A DNA stretch of 64,000 bases, taken from positions 21,631,070 to 21,695,069 of the forward strand of contig JAKZAP010000013.1 in assembly GCA_023053575.1 (NCBI GenBank), given 5' to 3'. Each line of letters begins with the position of its first letter. Within the stretch, counting starts at the first letter, position 1. The position numbers were made by a program, and so were the translations under genes. The notes under the pieces are model-generated. The model saw only the letters and a program-made list of their open reading frames with translations, was not told where the DNA came from and searched no databases. Source of the stretch: Branchinecta lynchi. Its lineage: Eukaryota; Arthropoda; Branchiopoda; Anostraca; Branchinectidae. Shown here one piece after another: positions 57,224 to 64,000 of the stretch.

Positions 57224-57356
57224 CTCTGTGTCGCGATGAACCGTGTAAGTCATCCAACAGCATGGCTCGACCTGGTTTGAATCCAGACCCCAGAAACCTA
57301 GCTCTTCTTCAAATAAAGGACCGCAGACGTTGGTTGGGTAGTGCAACTTGCCAGTC
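57224..57356 (-). CDS. Shaw-type Kv channel, exon with second half of T1 domain
   Basis: Internal exon of a voltage-gated K+ channel. The T1 domain drives tetramer assembly at the cytoplasmic face. On the minus strand the exon follows a TTTTTACAG acceptor and ends at GAG|GTAAGT. It is 133 bp: one base completing the previous codon plus 44 codons. The peptide opens [15 protein letters not shown] and ends [15 protein letters not shown]. It contains an intact H-x5-C-x20-CC motif, which binds zinc between T1 subunits in Shab/Shal/Shaw channels and is absent from Shaker. It ends in phase 0 and joins ATLTILDKL of the exon at 43051-43230, matching the continuous Shaw order. The first half of T1 was searched for between here and 64000 and not found, so it probably lies outside the window. 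Family membership is firm; the symbol is withheld because only part of the gene is seen. Confidence 0.93.
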
Positions 57357-57444
57357 CTGTAAAAACATACTTAGGACACGAAACGCGTAAGGATAAATAG
57401 TAGAAGAATGTGTTGTGGCAAATTCTGTCCATTAGTTGTAGTTT

Positions 57445-58205
57445 TTGGGATTCCAAAACGTAAGTGGCGGGATACCTATGACATCGCAAAAGTTGTCGTC
57501 TGTCTGTCCGTCTGTGCGGACTATAACTCTCGAAGGGAATGAGATATTTTGATGAAACTTGGTGTGAGGATTCTTTGGGTCAACAGTAAGATCGATTTCG
57601 TAGATGGGCTCTGTAGCACTACATTTAGGGGCGGGGAGGGGGTTTAAATTGAGGGGCAAATGAAATATTTTTAAACAATTAATGTGATAGTCGATTTTGG
57701 GGCCAAAACCGGAAAGTTTGTTAAAAGTAAAAGTTTTATTTTAAGTTGATTATATATTCGATTTAGGGGTAGGAAGACATGCTGAACACGATGGTCAAAT
57801 TCATTTTCTCGCCGGGCAAGTAGTTCACCCGGAATTCGGCCAACACCGGAAAGTTTGTTAAAAACAAAAGTTTTATTTAAATGTAATGCTCGATTTAGCG
57901 GGTAAAGACATGCTAAACACTTATGTGACAAACATTTTGTACCCGAACAAGTACTTCTTCCGTAATCCGGCCAGAAAATTCGCAGAAGTAAGACAGAATC
58001 GTTTCGAGCAGCTTATACGAGTAAACACACAGGCTCAATCCATATCTGAACTTTGTTTTCTTAGATGATCGGCCTTACTCTGTTTTTAAATTTTAAAAGT
58101 AAAAATGTCCAAAAAGTCCGGTGAACACTGGATCCGATAAAAACAAAACCTAATTGTTTGAATAAAATATTCAATTTTTGGGATCCCATCGGAACCTTTG
58201 GTTTT
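57445..58205 (+). mobile_element. Family A element, nearly complete
   Basis: Left terminus TTGGGATTCCAAAACG (GGGATCCC with one change), then the head GGGATACCTATGACATCGC. Two to three tandem units follow, then the right terminus GGGATCCCATCGGAACC near 58180. About 760 bp. It starts about 90 bp upstream, in gene orientation, of the T1 exon. Confidence 0.75.
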
Positions 58206-58314
58206 GTTGTCCTGGCTTCATACGAAATTGAATAAGAAGCTGAATTATATGGTAGAAAATTTATACGGCAGAAAAGGACGACGGTGGCAGACAATGGTAG
58301 TCGATAGAATTGAT

Positions 58315-58915
58315 TAATGAGAATCCAACTGTTGGTTTTCATGCGTGAAAATCTTGTCACAATCAAAAGTTATTCTCAAAGGCGCAGGCGCACGCGGAAC
58401 CGCTACCTGATCCGCCGCTTGTTATTTAGAGCGTGTTCCATCCTTCAACAAATAGTAACTATTAGTTACTATTTCCGTTCCAACCTCATCAAAAGTTACT
58501 ATGCTAACCGTTCCAACCTTCTCGAAATAGTAACAAATAGTAACTATTTGCTTAACACGCTCGGGAGCGTAGTAACTACGGATCTCTGTAACGTGATTGG
58601 TCCGATTCGCCCGTGGCATGATATTCTGCTGAAAAATAGAATTCGTGACGTCATGCGTAGTAACTACGGTAAGTACAATGGAACACGCGGATAATATCCG
58701 ACCCATTGTTGACTCTTGAAGCCCTCTCCACTAATTTGTGTTCTCCGATCGGAAACCATACCTGACCCCGATCCCATCAATGTGATTCTAACTAGTGAAC
58801 ACTTATGGAAAATATTTTTGGAGTGTTTTACAGTTATTTTATATTTTTCTGACCTTTTCTACTGCACTTACGCCCTTGGGCAGTGCGTCATAAATCCTTA
58901 ATTCATTCATTCAAA
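58315..58915 (+). mobile_element. LINE 3' end with (ATTC)n tail, split by an E element
   Basis: Coding fragment RRTRNRYLIRRLLF before the insertion, then DPLLTLEALSTN-like sequence after it. The 3' UTR has CGCCCTTGGGCAGTGCGTCAT and the tail (ATTC)n at about 58899-58912. Same family as 23985-24625. Confidence 0.75.
58429..58690 (-). mobile_element. Family E MITE, copy 3
   Basis: GAGCGTGTTCCATCC to GGAACACGCGG. The right end is decayed. The flank is TTA on the left and ATAA on the right. The unfilled site is visible in the LINE copy at about 24185. Confidence 0.7.
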
Positions 58916-59309
58916 GACCGGAATCTGAATAATCTTGCACCAGGAATCAACACATAATGGAATATTAATGTATGAATTAATTCCATTAATAACTATCATA
59001 TGAACAAATTAATATAATTATAATAAGCAATGCCAGTAATAAGTATGTTATATAAATTTGAATGAATGCAATAACATCTTGAAATATGGCAGATTATTAA
59101 GAAAGAATTACATACAAACTAGCCAAAAGAGATAGACGCTCACATATATTTAGTCTGTTTTCTTCTTCAAACACCAGCTTTCTCTCTAGTTTTTCGATTG
59201 GGAGCTGTTCTGACTGCGCCCAGAAAGGCACTTGCGAAACACGCCACTAGATCTTCCCACGGTCGTATCGAGTCCTAGTCTGAACTTGGGCAAAAACTCT
59301 ATAAACTGT

Positions 59310-59453
59310 AAAAAGTTTCTCCGAGTAAGGACTAAAGTTAACTGCAATATCTGCTACTGGGATTAATCTTATTTCTACTGGGATAAGATTAATCCGAATT
59401 AGAGATAATCTTATCTCATTAGAGACAAGATTAATCCCAGTAGAAAATACAGC
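59310..59453. mobile_element. Family G palindrome, copy 3
   Basis: The 110-bp palindrome at 59344-59453 is preceded by ACTGTAAAAAGTTTCTCCGA, the same flank as in the other copies. Repeat N follows at about 59455-59640. Confidence 0.68.
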
Positions 59454-60007
59454 TAGATCCAGAACATGCCAGTGATCCCAGCGAGCGAGGAACGTGAAAC
59501 GTCACCCCAACGAACCCTCAAAATTTACTCAAATCCTATGTCAGCCAGTCAACAACGTTCGTTTTGGTAACGTTTCTGGTTCTTCGCTGGGTATACGGCG
59601 ATTATTCATCGACATAAAGAATTAGTGATCAAGAGTATTGAAACTCGGTAATTAGAAGTCGCAAACGCGAGAAAACTCCCGAAGAAAAAGAGAAGAAGTG
59701 CCTTGTTAAGTATGCCTAGAGAGAGAGTTTCTCGACCTCGACGACATTCAAAAGAAACGAATCTTTATCACCAAGTTTGAGATTTACGGAAGACTTAATC
59801 CGAATACCAATGACTAGGATCAATAGTTGTAAAATCTTTACTGTGGAATCTTGTGTCAATGTTAGGCTAATGTATACTAGCACTCTCCGCCGTTTCTGGT
59901 CTTTTCTCACCAGAGTCCGACCCCTCTCCTATAACGCGTTTTTCGTCCCACCGGTGATATGCCACTGGTTACTCCAAAAACAGGTTTCAAGAGTCTGAAA
60001 ACTAGTT

Positions 60008-60354
60008 TTAAAGGACCCGTCTTACCTATAATATAAATGCAACCTACTTCCACAATCACTCCACATATTTCTGAACCTGGAGACCCCAATTTCGTACGGT
60101 ACATTCTAACCCCTCTAACAAAACGACGCTGATTTTTTCACTTGCCATTTTTTGCTACCTTCGATGTCTATCACGCTGTCGACAGTAGTCTACGAGAATT
60201 TCGCTACAACTCCTACAAGTCAACGGGTCTCAGAAAAGGCTTAAAAACAGCCAAAACCGTGGGTTATTTGTTGAAAGCACAGCATAGTTTTAAAGTATTC
60301 AAATATGTGAAAATACTATAAGTTGAAGAGTAAATAGTGCGAGGGGTCATTTAA
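60008..60354 (-). mobile_element. Family C element (347 bp)
   Basis: TTAA on both sides (60008-60011, 60351-60354). Ends AGGACCCGTCTTACC and GCGAGGGGTCAT. Colinear with 31121-31502 but slightly shorter. Confidence 0.7.
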
Positions 60355-61084
60355 GAGTGGATCAGCGAATACAAACGAGGAAACATGGAATCTGGTTCTA
60401 CCTTATAGGGTAACCAGAACCACACGGAATCACTTACAGCCAAACAGTTGTTTCCACTTGGTTACGACGAATCATTTTCATCCGCAAGGGAAAACCAGAG
60501 ACCCCTGGCGAGTACTCCCAGGAAAAAGAACTCAGCTACTGTTTGGGTCCACAAGTAGGCTACACCGTAGACAGCAACAACAACAATGGTCTTAACCATA
60601 CTCGTGCTCCTACTAAACGACATCACCGGTCTCTATATGCTACAGTTTAGAGCTCTATCTCTACTTTCCCTCCCCTCACTAAACCTCTTATCTTCATTCA
60701 AAGCTACTTTTCCCCAAAGTTCGTATGAGATTAAGAATAACCTTAGCGTAAACGTTCCCCCTTTCGACACTTTTCTGCGTCGGAACTGGCAAATTATTCA
60801 GAAGTAAAAAGTCTCCGATGTAACTGGAAAACTCCTGAGCGTCACGAACTTTAATCGCTTACGGAAAGTTGTTCCCGTATCAAGGGCTCGTTATTTTGGT
60901 TTGTTGGTTTACGTTACATTGTTAATTTTGTTATTCTCAGCATGTTGTTGTTTTTGTTGTTCATAGTACGTCGTTCATACTATTATTCTTAGTGTTTTAA
61001 TTTGTGAATTTATTTCTCTACAGGCTATTCACCGTCTCCACATTTTGTATGTAAAGTTTGGAAAATTACGAGCCCTTATTATTC
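60355..61084. other. No gene seen
   Basis: The frame at 60586-60807 is leucine-rich but not recognised. Confidence 0.4.
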
Positions 61085-62327
61085 TTAAAGGACCTGTCTT
61101 ACCTATAAGTAATACAACCTACTTCCATGATCACTCCATATATTTCTAAACCCGGAGACCCTAATTTCGTACTCTGATTTTCTCACTTGCCGTGTATTGC
61201 TACCTTCGATGTGTATCACGCTGTCGACGGTTGTTTGCGAGGAGGTTTTCCATCAGAAAAAGACCAAAGGTGTCGATGGGATCCCGAAAATTTAATATTT
61301 GGTCCAGACAATCGAGTCACGTCTTCGCCAGATCCAGTTTTCGCCAGGCTAATCGTCAGAGAAAACCAAGTTCAGATATACCTCTATAGTAGTAGTAAGC
61401 CATATCTGTTTTGACGATACTGACCGAAACATCCTGCTTTACTTCTACCAAATTTCCGGTTTCGCCCGAATTCCGAGCGAACTACTAGTCCAGCAAAAAA
61501 AGAAAATTCAGAAACGAATCCAGCGTATCTCCTTATATCAAGAACATCTTATCAACTTTAAATAGAACTTTGACTTAAAAAAAAAAAAAAATCCGGTTAC
61601 AACCGGACTCCGGAAATTATATGTCCGGGTAAAACATTATTCATATACAGACTCAGAGTCTCTTCTTACCCCTTAGTCTATCATCTAATCAACTTCAGAT
61701 AACACTTTTGCAATTAACATACTTTCCGGTTTTGGCGATTCCAGGCAAACTAGTTGTTCGGCGAGAAAATTGTTTTCACCGTCGTGTTCAGCATGTCTTC
61801 TTACCCTAAATTCAATATTTAATCAAGTTGAAATTAAACTTTTACTAATTTTGACCAGCTTTTCGGTTTTCGCCGGATTCCGGACGAACTACTTGTCCGG
61901 CTAGAAAATGGTTTTCACCACCGTGCTCAGCATGTCTTCTTATTACATAATCGACTATCACATTAGCTTTTTAAAAAAAATAGTCTGTCCCTTAATTTGA
62001 ACCCCCACCCCTAAATGTAGGGCTACAGAGCCCATCTAACCTTACCCTTGACCCGAACAATCCTCAAACCAAGTTTCATCAAAATAAAGACGTACGGACG
62101 GACAACTTTTACGATGTCATAGGTATCCCTTCACTTACGTTCTGGGATCCCACAAACTGGTTATGGAAATTGTGTTCTTTTTTCGCTTTAAGTCAACTGG
62201 TCTCGGAAAAGGCTTAAAACAGCCAAAACCGTGGGTTATTTTTTGAAAGCACACCGTAGTTTTAAAGTATTCAAAGATATTAAAATAAAGTAAGTTGAAG
62301 AGCAAATAGTACGAGGGATCCTTTAAC
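61085..62327 (-). mobile_element. Family C element split by a family A element
   Basis: The left half ends near 61261 and the right half begins near 62154. TTAA lies at both outer edges (61085-61088, 62324-62327). Joined, the halves would match 31121-31502. Confidence 0.75.
61262..62153 (-). mobile_element. Family A element, complete, in minus orientation (892 bp)
   Basis: Read on the minus strand: starts GTGGGATCCCAGAACG, head with CCTATGACATCG, tandem units, and end GGGATCCCATCGACACC then TTTGGTC. It sits inside a family C copy. Only AAA could be duplicated at the junctions, and an existing A run makes that ambiguous. Confidence 0.8.
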
Positions 62328-62469
62328 AGTCCCACTTTATTTCTGACTCATGAACTCATGGCTCCTTATTTTAGTACTTTGTGAATTAGAAATTTCAATA
62401 CTGGTTTACTTCCAAATTAGCCAACAGTTTTATTTGTGGTCTTTGACTGTTGAATTTCATTGCCAGAAA

Positions 62470-62774
62470 CCTGATGAAAAATTTGTAGCCTGCGTAGCAA
62501 TATGGTAGTAGTACGAAAACGTTGCATGTAATACTATATAATAGCCAAGAATACTATCATCAATGTGCCTCAGGCTGATCCAATCTTATGTAGTAGTATC
62601 CAGTAGCATCCTGTCTTGCCATAGTAGCATCCAGCCTTGCTAATTGTAGCATATAGTAGTATTCAGTAACCACGGTAGCCTTGAAGTAGAAGTATATAGT
62701 AGCATCGTTAGTACTGCATGCTACTTTTTCGTACTACATCATAGTACTATTTTTTAGATAAAATTTTCATCGGG
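62470..62774 (+). mobile_element. Family D MITE, copy 5 (305 bp)
   Basis: CCTGATGAAAAATTTGTAGC to AAAATTTTCATCGGG, flanked by AA on both sides (62468-62469, 62775-62776). Confidence 0.8.
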
Positions 62775-62776
62775 AA

Positions 62777-63355
62777 TCACCTTAATTTATACTTCGAAAT
62801 GACGACCGTCCATCAACGGACCTATGATGCTCCGCCACTACTTGACAAACTATGAGAACTGAGTTTTGAAGAGGCGTACTGACGGGTGAACGTAGAGGCT
62901 TAAAGTAAAGGTTGCGTCGACCACAACAGCCTTCAAGTCACGGATCCCTTTTCTTACCTAAAACCTGAAACATTTTAGTTTTATATGACGGAACATCGTC
63001 CGCTTGCGTTGTGTTTCTTTTCATTTTGTTAATTTTCTCTTTCTACTTTCTTCTCTCTTTGCTATTCTTTTCTCTTTCCGTTTTTCCATTCTGTTTAATT
63101 TGTTTCTTTGAAAAAAGAATGTGAATGAAAATTAAGCCTTTTCCATAGTCACGATAGAGCCTATGGTATGTCCAGAAAAGTTAATGATGTCATTTTCTAA
63201 ACTAAAAATAAAGACCGGGGGCGGGCACGAGTTTTACGACAAGTTTAAAGTTTGTTTTATTTTTTTAGTAGGCCCCTATGCTAATGTGACCGAAAGTCAA
63301 GGTGAACTGGTGAAATAAACTTGCAGGGAAGCTGTGAGTAGGGAGCAATTATTCG
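62777..63355. other. No gene seen
   Basis: T-rich, no recognisable motif. Confidence 0.4.
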
Positions 63356-63360
63356 TCTTA

Positions 63361-64000
63361 AGATCGTGGTACTCGAAATGCAAGCTGGTAGTCAAATGGC
63401 AAGACAGGCTGAGTCACCCTATTACAGTGAAAAAGGGAGTCCCTCAGGGCAGGGTCCTATCGCCTCAGATTTTTAAATGTGCAATTGCTCAGTGCCTAAG
63501 AAAGCTTACGCCAACTTTTAACTTCCGTAGCATCGATGTTAGCTACCTGGCCTATGCTGACGACGTCCTCCTTATCAGCCGCTCCAGGAAGGGCCTTGAA
63601 TCAAACGTTGCTAGCCTGAACCAAACGCTTGGCGAGATTGGCCTATCAGTCAACGCTAGCAAATGTCAGTACGTTTGTTTCAACGCTCCTGCTACTCTTC
63701 GGAAGCCCTCTCTGAACGTTGGAGGCAATGTTCTCATAACCGAGGAAAAAATTCGATGGCTTGGTATAACAACTGCGCAAACGATGCGAAAGATTCGTGA
63801 GGAAGCAGTTAAATCAGCCGCTAAAGGAAATAGATATGGCCACTGCAAAATTGTGCCGAACCGTTCGAGGTATCGCAGACCTGGGCTTGGTAAGTTATAT
63901 ACTGCTTTTTGCGCACCGTATGTAACTTCCTTGCTGGATTACATACTATACTCAGAAGAAAGGACCTTCGACGCATACGCTCGACATACTTCAGATAACT
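63361..64000 (+). mobile_element. LINE reverse transcriptase, open frame running out of the window
   Basis: About 213 codons without a stop. VKKGVPQGRVLSPQIF is the RT palm box. YLAYADDVLLISRS has the catalytic YADD at 63553-63564, followed by GLSVNASKCQYVCF and IRWLGITTAQTMRK. No ATG start, so the element is 5' truncated or the start lies in unrecognised sequence before 63361. The frame continues at base 64000. It is the best-preserved copy of the family also seen at 23985-24625 and 58315-58915. Confidence 0.88.

Noticed and set aside
57357..64000. First T1 exon of the Kv gene
   Set aside because: No stretch resembling NVGG…R or FFDRHP on the minus strand.

Overview
This is animal nuclear DNA: AT-rich, gene-poor, with spliced exons bounded by GT/AG sites and a heavy load of transposable elements. 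There are no operons or bacterial gene signatures. The only host gene I can support is a voltage-gated potassium channel of the Shaw (Kv3) class on the minus strand. Its S1-S2 residues look most like protostome Shaw proteins, so a protostome invertebrate is my best guess, but the phylum cannot be fixed from this window.

Three consecutive exons of the channel gene are visible: 57224-57356 (second half of the T1 domain, complete zinc motif), 43051-43230 (linker to S1) and 16963-17223 (S1 to S2). Phases agree at both junctions. The introns are about 14.0 kb and 25.8 kb. The first exon(s) should lie beyond base 64000, and the S3-S6/pore exon(s) before base 1. Nearly everything else in the window is intron or flank filled with mobile DNA.

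The large intron carries a young LTR element (31565-40185). Its two 886-bp LTRs appear identical on reading, it starts TG and ends CA, and it is flanked by GCTT on both sides. It holds one long open frame, a baculovirus-F/errantivirus-like envelope protein lacking its front part, and no visible gag or pol. This is the most unusual object here.

The rest is a layered set of families. Family A has 136-137 bp tandem units between GGGATCCC ends. Family B elements are 2.2-2.4 kb with internal repeats and a 3' hairpin. Family C is flanked by TTAA. Family C' is a related longer repeat. Family D is a ~300-bp MITE with two-base target duplications of any A/T pair. Family E is a ~300-bp MITE with three-base duplications. 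Family F is foldback, G is a 110-bp palindrome, J is a 394-bp TIR element, and several elements are hAT-like with 8-bp duplications. At least ten 5'-truncated non-LTR retrotransposon (LINE) copies carry short tandem tails (ATT, ATTC, ATTG or AAGT). Nesting gives a relative insertion order: LINEs in A, A in C, D in C', E in LINEs, hAT in B.

Long C or G runs are unusually common. An array of TTCnnGAA motifs lies just upstream, in gene orientation, of the S1-S2 exon.
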